Source: Siphonodentalium dalli (lineage: Eukaryota; Mollusca; Scaphopoda; Gadilida; Siphonodentaliidae). From it: a DNA stretch of 64,000 nucleotides. Position 1 is the stretch's first letter; the number at the start of each line of letters is the position of its first letter. The translations under genes and the position numbers were made by a program. This document shows, piece after piece, positions 34,331 to 45,258 of this stretch. The notes below the pieces were generated by a model. That model was given only the letters and a program-made list of their open reading frames with translations, made no database searches and had not been told where the DNA came from. The stretch lies in assembly GCA_032622095.1 (NCBI GenBank), contig CP136061.1, forward strand, positions 253,469,582 to 253,533,581. The letters are read 5' to 3'.

Positions 34331-36451
34331 CAGAAAAAGTCCATAATATGTCTTTAAGTGTTTCAAGTTTCCGCAACTCGTCCAAAGCACGTTATCGAAA
34401 TCTACCTAATATTTAGTTTTCATACCTTTCGTAGCTTTATTGCCTGTCTGAAGTTTCTTCCCCAGGATTTCCTTCTCAGCTGTCAGTTCCTGTGGCGATT
34501 TTATTTCTGCATTACATCCACCAATTGTTTAAGATTTGGGATATCCTCTAAGAGGGGTGTTTTGTCACCCAGATTGTCTAATTCACCACATTCCTCAAAT
34601 TTCTCATCGACTTCGTTCTAAAGTATATCTTCGTAGTGGACATCTGAATCTTCTCCGTTATTCAACTTATTATAATCAATTGGTAATGATCTCTTCGGTG
34701 CATAATTCTGACGTCTGGTAATCGATAACTCGATGCAAACAATAATTTGAGAGTGTCAAATTTCAATGCGATTCTTCGAAGTATGTTTGAGCGATCGGAG
34801 TTCAAATATAGTCGATGAGTAGAAATAGTTTGAAGTCCACATTTGTCAAAGTTAACGGAAAAGTAATTTGAAAGGAATGTCTAAAAGCGCCAAAATCTAA
34901 GGATATAGGTCAGCAAATGAGAGGCCAGAAAAGTTATTCACTTACGCACAATCTACAACAAGTAAACACGGAGGTAATCAACGAGCAAATGTAAACACAG
35001 AAGCATGCAGCGACAACTAATGAATGTGAGAATGCCACAATGGGCTAGCTATAGAAGGACGTGGTAGTATGTATAGACGATTTAGACCATAAGTTCTTTT
35101 GTCTATGTGTGACTCTTAATGGCTAAGACACTACGCTTGGGTTGTCTTACCAAGAAATCAATTAACCAGCAGTCGAGCATTGAACAGCGGACAATTAGGT
35201 GCGAGTTGTTCAAACGCTCGAATTATTGTAGCTTAATAATAACAAACACAAGCGCGATTGCCTTAGCAACTACAAACAATTGTTGCAATTGATGTTCTTC
35301 GGGGGGAAATGGGTGGGTTGGGGTGGGTGAAACAAAACATCTAACAACTTTCAATGAAAATGCAGTGTATATAAATTATTATTACAATGTCAGGAACATC
35401 TATAATCACACGTCAATCTCAATTTCATTGTCGCCTTTTATTATGAGAACAGAGTTGTAGTGTTCGGGCACTCTGATACTGAGTAAATCCGATCGTTTAG
35501 GCGTGCTTCGAGTAGTTGGAACTGAAGTAGCACCACACGTGTGTAACGGTTCGACTGATAAAGTGACTAGTTTCTAGAGGCCTAGAACCGCACATTAATT
35601 TCCTTTTCTCTTCGGATTTATTCAGACTGAACTATTGAACAAATTATATATTATTTATTTATAAAGTAACTAAACATTCCATAAACTCAACATAAATCCA
35701 AAATATATAAATGTTCAACGAAATATAAATATTAACTAAATATAAGAAACCAAGTAAATTACTGAAACTAATCCATCCATTTCAATCTCTATACGCAATA
35801 TCTATACACTAGATCACTACCGTATGTTCCAGAAGTTTACATAGGTTCAACTCCTTGCAGTGGAAAAGGCGAGCCCTTAACACTGCAAGACTTGCCACGA
35901 AGGTGAACGATTGGAAATATTTGATGCTTGACAAATAGTGTTGTTGCATTAAATGAAGCCATGCTACCTTAATAAATATTCAGTTTCAATAAAGAGGCAG
36001 TGTAGACACAACCATGCTGCTTTAATAAATATTCAGATGTAATAAAGAGCCATTTAAAGTGTTCCCCAACAAGGTCTAGGCCGGGAAACCAAAAGTTCAT
36101 ACTGGGAACGATACCACCAGAAGTTAGTCCTTTCTGGCAACCATCTTGTGTGAAGAGATAAGATCAAACATGATCTAATCGCTACGTATAATCAAGCATT
36201 AAATCAAGCGTACCTAAATGCAATAAATTAGACAGAGTAACCTTCTAGTAAAAAGCACCAAGTGAGGTGTTCTATACGAGAAGTTTTGATGAAGTATAGA
36301 AATATAAAACATATACTTTGTATATAAAGTTAACTGTATAGAAAAATATATATCTAATATACATGTAAATGAACGTTTTCTGGGAGGAAGAATGTGAACC
36401 TATCTCAAATCATTTTGCCGTAAATAAATCATTTATAAAGACTTCACACAA
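34331..36451. other. Gene-free stretch
   Basis: No gene, RNA or repeat structure could be supported. Short similar phrases CTACCTTAATAAATATTCAG and TGCTTTAATAAATATTCAG (35965 and 36015) suggest a small local duplication. Confidence 0.4.
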
Positions 36452-37910
36452 TCAATGCGATATTTTAGAAAACACTTCAGTTAGAGAGTAGATGCGACCA
36501 AGAGTTATCTTCCCATTGCAAATGGCGGCTTCCATGAAAAATAAGGAAGTCATGACTTGAATTCCGTCACACGTGCAACGTGTGTCCACTCTCGAGATTT
36601 TTGCCTTGATGGGTTCACTATCCGGAACCGGTGGATTTACGCTCTGACTTATCGCTTGTTTAAGAGGTTCCAACTGTCGTTTATACGTTTGTACAGCATC
36701 ACTGTGGTGACCACTGCGACTAGTAACAGCTTGATCCCCAAATCCCGCGTTATATAACCAGATAACGTAGTACAACATGTAGCCTTTCTACAATTATTTC
36801 GAATCACTCGATCGGTGGTGTCAATGTTGGCTCTCTCTCTCCCTACATCATGCTATCCCTAACACTATCATCTTCCGTTTTCTATCCCTAACTCAAATTT
36901 AGTTATATATCTCCACTTCTCCTAAACCATTATTTCAATCCCTTCCCGTCTGATCAATACCCCTCAGTCACTTATTGGGGAAGGGACTTGCGGCCAAAGA
37001 AGGAGAAGACCTCGGGCTTGTTGTCTGATCCTCATTTCCAAAATTAACTCTTATTATTTGTATATTTATGTCATCTGTATATTATGTTATTTGTTTTGAT
37101 TTGGAAACAAAATATGTTTACATCAAAGTGTATTCACTCCAATTGTTTGTTCCCCGTATCTGGGAAAATTGGTTCCCGGTCTGGATTCCAAAGTTCGCCG
37201 GTAGAATTGACCCTCGTTTGGAATAAGCGACAAATACTTCTAAACAATCTTCACCAAACACCGCGGATTGTCTGGCTGGGCAACGTGTTCAATCAATTTC
37301 GGTTCACCTTTACTCTGCGTAAGTCCGCCTTGCACATTTTTACTTGCTCTTCCATCAAAAATAAGCGCATTTAAATGAAGTTCATGTTTGAAAACAATTT
37401 TTAATTGTTCAGCCTGTAGCTTGTTGTGCTCGTCCATAGCCCGAAATACGAACGCAATGTTTGTCAGTCAGGGCTGTCTCGTCCTCTATAAGAACAGGAT
37501 CAGCTCGTCTCTGTTTAACGCATGCAGCGGCTTTCAGCTCTCTCACCCGTGCATCAAGGGCTCTCCTGGAATGTAACGTTGAATTCCGTCAAACAATTGC
37601 CCCAATATGTAGATAGGGCTGTCCGTCACTGCGTCTAACCTCATATGGGAATTTCGACAGCCAGTAATCCAATGTGTGCAATGGTGTCTCGATGGTAATG
37701 TCCACATGCAGGCACAGGGTAGTTTGGATTCGATTTCGATATATCCTGTTTATTTCGGTTGGTAGCCCAATCCATCCATGTGTTCATACACCAGGAGTTT
37801 TGTCGCCGTGTTTTCACTGGCACACAATTGTTGATATTCTGTCTCAACTCAGTATCTGTAACAGGATCGGCATGCCTCGACTGCTGATTACTCGTAGTTT
37901 CCTGTGACAT
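36452..37910 (-). pseudogene. Crypton/KIAA1958-like tyrosine-recombinase relic
   Basis: Minus-strand pieces in changing frames follow the order of the ZMYM/QRICH1/KIAA1958 (DUF3504) family, which derives from Crypton tyrosine recombinases. At 37910-37750 VPVKTRRQNSWCMNTWMDW. At about 37680-37490 LDYWLSKFPYEVRRSDGQPY, LDARVRELKAA and RRADPVLIEDE. At about 37370-37240 FDGRASKNVQGGLTQ and AQPDNPRCLVKIV. At 36740-36670 AVTSRSGHHSDAVQTYKR, equivalent to the R-x-x-GHRS recombinase box. Stops and frameshifts separate the pieces, and the arginine-box histidine context is altered. It is not functional as it stands. Whether it is a captured host gene or a mobile Crypton copy is undecided. Confidence 0.75.
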
Positions 37911-38035
37911 TTCATACTCGGAAAATAAACAATTCCGATGTTATTTTGCAAATTGACTTGGCGACTGGTTGCAGCCAGGACAAATGTATGGCATATATAA
38001 TCGTGAGTCATAATCATGAATAGTCTCAATTGGAT

Positions 38036-38204
38036 TGATCATCTCACTCGTGTCTTCATAATTAAGACGATCGGTGTGCGTCTTGTTTTGGGAGTGACAA
38101 ACTCTACTCGATCTCGCTCCGCACCCGCGAGTAGAGTTTATCACTCCCAAACAAGACGCACGCCGACCGTCTTAATTATGAAAACACTCGTTGAGATGAT
38201 CTTT
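38036..38204. repeat. Long hairpin, about 75-bp arms, 17-bp loop
   Basis: The left arm (ATCATCTCACTCGTGT, CTTCATAATTAAGACG, CTTGTTTTGGGAGTGA, AACTCTACTCG) is matched in reverse by the right arm (CGAGTAGAGTTTATCACTCC, CGTCTTAATTATGAAAACAC). The loop is about 38111-38127. It lies just upstream (minus sense) of the recombinase relic. Confidence 0.85.
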
Positions 38205-38345
38205 CCAATACATAGAGCTCTCTGCGCTAATTAAGTAATTTGTAAAATAATTTTCCAATGCATAGTTATTGTTCTCTTAAAATCGACTACTCGCTATCGC
38301 TTGTCGGTTCTAAAATATAACGCACACAATGATACAAAGGGATGT

Positions 38346-38667
38346 GGTTTAAGTTTAAATATTTAGCAGTCTCTAGGTTTAGAATATCGCTGATAGCGTT
38401 GTCTTCTGACTCATAATTATGAGCCAGTAATCACTACACTGGAACAGTTACTGCATACATAGGAGGATTTATCAAATTGATTTTTGAATATAACAGCTGC
38501 AGAATGATGAGCGTGAGGAATTTTGTTCAGATGGAGTTTGTGGGATCAACACAATTAGTGTCAATCGGTTTTAGTGCAGTCACTTACCGTACCCGCCTCT
38601 CTCAGTACAAGCACATTCCATTGTATATGGTCCTGAAAGGGAAGAAATACTAGGTACGCGGGGTAAA
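38346..38667 (+). promoter_or_regulatory. Class B upstream block of the pseudogene at 38668
   Basis: It aligns with 11700-12119 (TGGTTTAAGT, TAGCAGTCTCT, ACTGCATACATAGGAGGATT, TTGTTCAGATGGAG, AAAATGGC at the start). Confidence 0.55.
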
Positions 38668-39088
38668 ATGGCACGTTCGATGAGAAACACATCAACTGAA
38701 AGTCAGCTGTCATTTGCCGATAATTCAACTAACAACGTTACAACCACAGAAACCACGAACTTGATGTTAGGTATTGTTCAAGTGCTATTGGTTTTCGTTG
38801 GAATTATCGGAAATGTTTTGATATTAATTGTAATTGCGTGTTATACGATGAGAATAAAACGCTCATCGTTGTTTCTTGTTTCTTTCATTGGCGATACCAG
38901 ACCTGTTTGTACTATACATTAATTTGCTACGCAACGCGATCAAGATAATACACCGGTGGGGCATCATGACCGCGAGTGACGTATCTTGTAAAGCATACAC
39001 ATTTCTGACATACTGTTCTGTAGATGTCTGCGTCTTTATCCTCGTTATACTGACTTCGATCGAACCATACACGTGTGTGGTCACATAA
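38668..39088 (+). pseudogene. Truncated class B receptor pseudogene (N-terminus to TM3)
   Basis: It starts MARSMRNTSTESQL with sequons, TM1 GIIGNVLILIV and KRSSL of ICL1. A frameshift in TM2 (near 38878) moves to the frame MFLSLAIPDLFVLYINLLRNA. A second, 2-base deletion at ACTTCGATCGAACC (near 39055) destroys DRT. Homology stops about 39088, at CACATAACAA, where the upstream block of the next receptor begins. TM4 to the C-tail are missing. Confidence 0.93.
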
Positions 39089-39095
39089 CAATATG

Positions 39096-39375
39096 CGACA
39101 AGTACGTCACCGAACAAATGACGGACTATCCGGTCGAATATGCAATATCATTATTATTCACAATTGAATAACATAAGTTGAAAGATTGATTTCTGACAGT
39201 TTCTCGAATGTAACACTTGTGGCACTTCATTACACAATTGGAATATCTCAGTCAGATAAATTCAATATCATTTCGCCCGAACGTAATTGCCACCACAGGA
39301 AAGGTGAATGCCAGTCTGTGTCCACAACAGAACAGAACGGTTGTTGGATAAGAATGTTATACGCAAAACAGTGAA
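39096..39375 (+). promoter_or_regulatory. Class A upstream block of receptor gene 39376-40452
   Basis: GCGACAAGTACGTCAC, GGACTATCCGGTCGAATATG, TTTCTCGAATGTAAC and CCGAACGTAATTGCCACCAC match the other class A blocks. It is shorter on its 5' side than the block of 452 because it is fused directly to the class B pseudogene. Confidence 0.6.
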
Positions 39376-40452
39376 ATGGAAATATACCCTGATAATTTAA
39401 CTTGCAATGGTTCAGTAACTGACACCAGGAATGTCACAGTCACCGAAACCAAGAATGACACAGTCACGGAAACCAGGAATGTGACTATTGGAGTTATTCA
39501 ATTACTACTTATATGCGTTGGAACTATCGGGAATGTTTTGATATTAATTGTATTTACTCGTCCGACGATGAGAGTAAAACGGTCCTCGTTGTTGTTTATG
39601 GCATTGGCGATAGCTGACCTTGTTGTACTGTACATTGCATTGCTACGCAGTGCGATCAACAGAATAGCCCATTGGGACATCGCTACCGTGAGTGACGCAT
39701 CTTGTAAGGCACACCCATTTCTGAGGTATTCGTCTGCAGATATCTGCGTCTGGATCCTCGTTATAGTAACTTTCGATCGAACCATACACGTGTGTTGTAA
39801 CACAAAGGGCTCCTTCTTTTCCAGCAAGAGGTCAGTTTTGAGTGGAATTGTGTTCGTTGTAATTGGAAGTCTGCTGGCGAATTGTCACTTGTTATATGGA
39901 CTACAATTATCTACGGGTTCTGATAATCAATCGGTCATATGCATCCCTACCGGGTCGACAGAGTATGTCTGGTTTATGGACAACGTCTGGTTTTGGATAG
40001 ATGTTGTCAAGTATTCATTGGTTCCAGTCATCATTATGGCATCCTGCAACACTCTACTCATTTTCCACATCAGGAAAACGAAAAGAGCATTGAAATATTT
40101 CACTGGGAGCAACGAGCAAAGAAGACAAGGGAAAAAAGCGACATCATCGACATCATTGATGCTAATAGCAACGAGTTTCCAACTCATGGTGACAACAACA
40201 CCACTCGTCTTAACACTGGCAATCATCAAAGCAGATTCAGGCTTTTATGAGACCACTGTTGCTGGTGTTCTTGTGACTCTGACCGGGGCTAATAATTGCT
40301 TGAACTTTTTCACGTATGTTATAAGTGGTAAGAAATTCAGAGCCGAACTCTGGCTTGTTCTGACAAAAAGCTATCGGCAGACGATAGCAGTAGACTCTCT
40401 GAGTCTTAGCACACAACAAACAGACCAATCCCAACCAGCGAGTGAATCATAA
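39376..40452 (+). CDS. Class A (rhodopsin-like) seven-TM receptor, class A copy 3
   Basis: An intact 358-residue ORF. The N-terminus (1-38) carries five sequons (N7, N11, N19, N27, N35), most within a repeated VT-E/D-TRN motif. TM1 39-61 with GN, TM2 71-93 (LAIAD), TM3 109-134, DRT 134-136, TM4 153-174, TM5 199-229, TM6 258-282 (TTTP, no CWxP), TM7 295-317 (NCLNFFTY), helix 8 KKFRAELW. C110 and C189 can pair. ICL2 and ICL3 are basic (HIRKTKRALK). The C-tail ends DQSQPASES. The start is set by paralogue alignment and AAATGG context. Ligand unknown; presumably a surface peptide or chemosensory receptor. Confidence 0.9.
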   Translation: MEIYPDNLTCNGSVTDTRNVTVTETKNDTVTETRNVTIGVIQLLLICVGTIGNVLILIVFTRPTMRVKRSSLLFMALAIADLVVLYIALLRSAINRIAHWDIATVSDASCKAHPFLRYSSADICVWILVIVTFDRTIHVCCNTKGSFFSSKRSVLSGIVFVVIGSLLANCHLLYGLQLSTGSDNQSVICIPTGSTEYVWFMDNVWFWIDVVKYSLVPVIIMASCNTLLIFHIRKTKRALKYFTGSNEQRRQGKKATSSTSLMLIATSFQLMVTTTPLVLTLAIIKADSGFYETTVAGVLVTLTGANNCLNFFTYVISGKKFRAELWLVLTKSYRQTIAVDSLSLSTQQTDQSQPASES

Positions 40453-40454
40453 TA

Positions 40455-40706
40455 ATGGCAATCATCACAGCAACCATCAAAGCATATTTAAGATTTTTCG
40501 GGACCACTGTTGCTGGTGTTCTTGTGACAATGAATAGGGAAAATAGCGGCTTACATGTTTATAGTCGGTAAGAAATTTAGAGCCGAACTATAGCCTGTTC
40601 TGAAACAGAGATAACCACACTCATTAAATGTGTGTTTTTGCAAACAACAAGCGGACCAACCAATTGGTGAATCACATCTGAATCATGGAGTCCGACAGCA
40701 AATCTA
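40455..40706 (+). pseudogene. Receptor TM6-end/TM7/C-tail remnant
   Basis: It starts 2 bp after the stop codon: ATGGCAATCATCACAGCA, GGGACCACTGTTGCTGGTG, TTCTTGTGACAATGAATAGG, GTCGGTAAGAAATTTAGAGC, AAGCGGACCAACCAA and GAGTCCGACAGCAAATC. TM7 is internally deleted. Confidence 0.75.
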
Positions 40707-41037
40707 AATTATCCCCAGTGTCTTACATACGCCAGAGGATTATATGGAATAACATAGAAGACATGTGACTTTCGGATTATCATTCAAGTCTCAGATTATT
40801 GTTTCCGCTAGTGCATTGATGTATGATGATTGATGAAGTTGTTTTTCTAATGCTCGCCCGTGCACCAGATATCCTGAACTGTCTAGATATAATGCTCATA
40901 ACAGCTATGTTTATTTTGTTTTCATGTATCAAATGTCGGTATCAATTTCCAGTTGAGACGAGAACTGACTGTTGAAGCAAAACGTGCCAAATAGAGACAA
41001 TGTCATGGAGCGTTTATCTATTATATATTTTGAAAGA

Positions 41038-41070
<33 letters not shown>

Positions 41071-41753
41071 CTATCTGTCTGTCAGTAATCGATGGACTCA
41101 AATACGGCTGAGCCAATTTCGATGAAACTTGGTATGTGGGGGTATTTTCGGGTCAGGACTAACATGGGCCTATTAATTTGTCCGTGCGAGGTCAACTTTT
41201 CACGTGCCGAGGTCAAATCTGTTTTTACGCCGTTTTGCGCTAATATATTTCAGTTCGGTGCTTACAAATCGATTCGAAACAGCGCGAATAATAACATGCC
41301 AGTCATAATAATGACACTATGAGAATCTTTCGTGTTTCCTCTTTCCAACGATATATAATATGTATGTATCCGTTTTAGTTATCTGCCTCAATTATTAAGA
41401 AGAAGTGGTACGATCTTCTATCAGGGTAAAAACAATGCGTAACTTCTATGACGTCGTTAGAGGTCATACAGTTAGATCACGTTAACTCTTACCCGGCCGA
41501 TGCATTTGACTGTTTCAGACGTCTTGGCGATATCTCGGGCACCGATGGTAATTTATCTTTACGTTGAAACTTGAGGCGCGTTTATATACTTCAGTGGAAA
41601 TCAAATCGGGATGGATTTCGACGGGTACTTTTGTCGGGTACTTTTGTTCGGGCACTGTGTTTTGGACGGGTCAAATCGTGACCCCACTTGACCTTGGCCT
41701 TCAAAATAGACAATTCAAGGTCAAAGCCCGGACGAAGTCGGGTCACCTTCTAG
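41038..41753 (+). mobile_element. Candidate non-autonomous Helitron
   Basis: It begins A|TCTGTGTGTGTG, runs through a (GT)n tract, and ends with a CCCG...CGGG hairpin (about 41727-41742) then CACCTTCTAG|T. Insertion between A and T without target duplication, 5' TC and 3' hairpin + CTAG are Helitron hallmarks. The corresponding place in the first unit (about 2047-2100) lacks this DNA. Interior ORFs (76 and 72 codons) are unrecognised. Confidence 0.55.
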
Positions 41754-41797
41754 TTATATATATTAAGCATATTACAAAATAATACGACACAATATTC

Positions 41798-43008
41798 ATG
41801 ACATAACAATTTGGGAATAAGTGGAATGTGTATTTCATTCGGAATTCTCTGCTTAAATTTCCATTGTTCATGCTGTATAATGTTCAGCTACGCTCACAGA
41901 CTATACTGAAACTGCATGTACTTTACAGCGTATGTGCGATCAGTGCTACAATCAGGGTACGTTCACATGTTGTTATAGTCCGGAAGCTGATATGGTAACC
42001 ATGCACTCCAGGACATAACTTCACCCAACTCATTTTCTTCCTTAGTTTGCCCCTTAACGGTTACAATCAGGGAGCGTCCACACTCTGTAATGTTACATTT
42101 ATTTGGCTAATTTCAGGTAGTTTTCAGAACTTTAACGTAAATATGTGTACTTTTATTCCACTAACAACCCAAATATAAGCGCCGCATTGGGCTAGCGTGT
42201 CACCCATTGGCTCGATTGGATTGTAACGATATATGCTATGTTTGATTGGACTTGCTAGGCCGATATAACTAATGATTTGCACCTCAAATCAATGTCACTA
42301 TGTCAGTGTATGTTGTGAAATGGTCGATTGGCTCATGCTGTTATCTGGTATGTTCTGTTGTGGATGCTAATAGTTGATGTCAGTACTACTCTGATCGTTG
42401 TTGGTACTTGTAATGATGTTGATATATCATGATGTCCAATCTGGGAGGGATATCAGACTCGGAGTTTCTATCTGAACCAATAAAGACTCCGTTTGGATTG
42501 GATGAAATTTATATTCCATATCCACCTGAATCCCGTTAACTTATTGGAAGAAATCCGATAGTCTAACAATTATCTTATTGGAAATCCGATAGTCGTAATA
42601 ATGAATGATCTTATTGGGGGAAATCCGATAGGTGAGTAATTTTCTTATTGGAAGAAATCCGAAAATTGTAATAATTATCTCATTGGGGGAAATCCGATAG
42701 GTGAGTAATTGTCTTATTGGAAGAAATCCAATAGTCGTAATAATTATCTTATTGGAGGAAATCAGATAGTCGTAATAATTATCTTATTGGATGAAATCTG
42801 ATAGTAGTAATCATTATATTATTGGAGGAAATCCGACTGTCATATTAATTATCTTATTAGAATAATCCGATAGTCGTAATAATTACCTTATTGGAGGAAA
42901 TCCGACTGTCGTATTAATTATCTTTGTGAATTGGATCTCCAAATTGTCAACTGAATCAAACAACATCCTAGTATGAACCTTTGGAATGTTGATATTGTCG
43001 CCAGACGG
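41798..43008. repeat. Receptor-unit 3' flank and spacer
   Basis: It matches 2098-3420 with the MITE absent. It contains one 69-bp motif (41930-41980). A 35-bp repeat array (TTATTGG...AAATCCGATAGTCGTAA) occupies 42535-42930. No gene. Confidence 0.65.
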
Positions 43009-43428
43009 TTTCTTATATAATGTTGCATTCTGTTATATAATGTTGCATTCTGTTATATAATGTTGCATTCTGTTATATAATGTTGCATTCTGTTATATAA
43101 TGTTGCATTCTGTTATATAATGTTGCATTCTGTTATATAATGTTGCATTCTGTTATATAATGTTGCATTCTGTTATATAATGTGGCATTCTGTTATATAA
43201 TGTTGCATTCTGTTATATAATGTTGCATTCTGTTATATAATGTTGCATTCTGTTATATAATGTCGCATTATGTTATATAATGTTGCATTCTGTTATATAA
43301 TGTTGCATTCTGTTATATAATGTTGCATTCTGTTATATAATGTTGCATTCTGTTATATAATGTCGCATTCTGTTATATAATGTTGCATTCTGTTATATAA
43401 TGTTGCATTCTGTTATATAATGTTGCAA
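43009..43428. repeat. 20-bp tandem repeat, about 21 copies
   Basis: The unit TTATATAATGTTGCATTCTG has an exact 20-bp period and only a few single-base variants (for example TGTGGCATTC, TGTCGCATTA). Each unit contains the palindrome TTATATAA. The near-identity suggests recent expansion. Confidence 0.96.
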
Positions 43429-43513
43429 TGAAACTTAAAGATGGCTTATCTCTTTAAATAACAAAGTTGAAATAGTTGCGTGGTTATAAAATAATAGATA
43501 TGAACTGAAGACC

Positions 43514-43884
43514 CCTGTCCGGAAAGGCTTCTATCAATTAATATTGATTTTATTTCGAATATTTTATTGGGACCGTTTATTTGTCTATTTTTAGAACATA
43601 TCATTCGGGTGATACCATATAGTGATATAGAGCATTAGGCGTCTCCTGTGGCTACGTGCCGAACGTCAAATGTGCCAGATTGATTGCTTGTATTGTTTTA
43701 TTACATAGTTATAAGCGATAGTGAGTATAATTAATGTTTATTTGTGACAAAATTACACAATACAATTTCTGGTCTCTGTTAACAGTAACCACTACTGTTC
43801 GTTAGCTAAACAATTACACCTTCTTAGACCATAAAATATTCGAAATAAAATTAATATTAATCGATAGAAGCATTTCATGACAGG
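43514..43884. mobile_element. Small TIR element, about 53-bp inverted ends
   Basis: The left end CCTGTCCGGAAAGGCTTC, TATCAATTAATATTGATTTT, ATTTCGAATATTTTA is inverted at the right end (AAAATATTCGAAATAAAATT, GATAGAAGCATTTCATGACA, GG). There is no coding sequence. The target duplication is not clear. Confidence 0.65.
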
Positions 43885-43910
43885 ATGCTTCGATTGAGAT
43901 CTAATATTTT

Positions 43911-44160
43911 ATACCCCGGTAACTATATAATACATGTTTACAAAGAGATAATCCACCTTTATACCCCGGTAACTATATAATACATGTTTACAAAGAGATA
44001 ATCCACCTTTATACCCCGGTAACTATATAATACATGTTTACAAAGAGATAATCCACCTTTATACCCCGGTAACTATATAATACATGTTTACAAAGAGATA
44101 ATCCACCTTTATACCCCGGTAACTATATAATACATGTTTACAAAGAGATAATCCACCTTT
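43911..44160. repeat. 50-bp tandem repeat, 5 identical copies
   Basis: ATACCCCGGTAACTATATAA + TACATGTTTACAAAGAGATA + ATCCACCTTT occurs five times with no visible difference. A diverged related phrase follows at about 44237-44258. Confidence 0.97.
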
Positions 44161-44377
44161 AATAAAGCTCGCTCACTGACTTCATTCGCCCTGTGTTATA
44201 GGTAGGATATTATATATAATATATGCATAGTGTTTATGAATAACAAATCCACCTTTAAAGTAGTTCAGAGGTCGACCATAATTTTCACGATTGTAGTAAT
44301 TAATTGCCTACAGCTGGATTTCGTCAGCTGGTGTAAAAAAATATCAGAGTATGTTGTGAAGTGAATGGTCGTTTGTC

Positions 44378-45258
44378 TCATTACTTACTTATGGTTGCTT
44401 ACGATATTAGTGGAGCTGCCTCCCATGATTGCACTGTGTCCACCTCAATTATACATTACACGTCATCTAGAGAAAACTCAGCAAGAGAATTTTGTTTGTT
44501 TGAGAGATCATACGGGTGCGAATTATAAAATTAATTGTTCTATGAACCAAACGTACATATGACATGTATGCTTATTTGTTATTTCCTTTCTTTATTGCAA
44601 CGTGCACATTTTTGTTTGTTTTTTTTACTCTTTATTTATTTATTGTCGTGTTTTTTTTTGGCTTCACATATATTTTTGTTTTCTTCTCACTTCTATTTAT
44701 TTATATTTTTCTCGAGTATAATATTTTCACAAATTATATTTATAGACATATTATATGTATATCGAGAGAGAAAGGGGGAAATAGTGTGTGTACGTGTCCT
44801 TATGCTTGTAATGTTCATCTCTTGCTCTTCATTGTTCACAAAACTTGTAAATAATGGTGTAATATTTTATAAATGTTTTCTCCCAAGAAGGAGGTAAGAA
44901 AGAATAATATATTATGCTTGTCCCACTGGTTATCCATGTTGTTCTTAAATTAGCTCCTTTTTCTGGTAGGTTGTTCAACATTTCCACTACTCTCTGACTG
45001 AATGAATATTGTCTTGTAGCTTTATTGCAATTGTGTCCTCTAGTTATTTTGTCAGTATTTCTTGTGAGTACGTATGCGACTTCTTGGTCACACATGTATG
45101 TGTTAACAATTTTGAAACACTATCATTTCACCTAGATGTTTTCTATATTGAAGTGTTGGAATTGTCAGTGGCTCCAATCTTTTGTCATACTCCAGGTCTT
45201 TTAGTCCTGGTGCTAATTTAGTTGCCCTTCACTGATCTCCTTCTGATCGTTCGATAAG
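44378..45258 (-). mobile_element. 5'-truncated LINE insertion (ORF2 C-terminus and 3' UTR)
   Basis: Minus-strand reading gives QRATKLAPGLKDLEYDKRL, IPTLQYRKHLGEMI and TRGHNCNKATRQYSFSQRVV, EMLNNLPEKG. This is the RRATK...LP.L..YR...GDMI...RGH...FSQRVV..WN.LP signature of CR1/jockey-like ORF2 ends. Flanking unit DNA (GGTCGTTTGTCTCAT | AAGGTATTTTCTGTTATG) matches the uninterrupted sequence near 3555-3590. Stops and frameshifts are present, and the 3' UTR is AT-rich. Confidence 0.78.

Noticed and set aside
39376-40706. Alternative splicing from GGTAAGAAA in TM7 into the tail remnant
   Set aside because: The GT...AG motifs exist in this copy, but other copies have GGTAATAA, and the joined frame ends after a few codons. 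Without RNA evidence it is only a possibility.
3888-44160. CRISPR-like interpretation of the tandem arrays
   Set aside because: The arrays are head-to-tail satellites without unique spacers, in a metazoan-type sequence.
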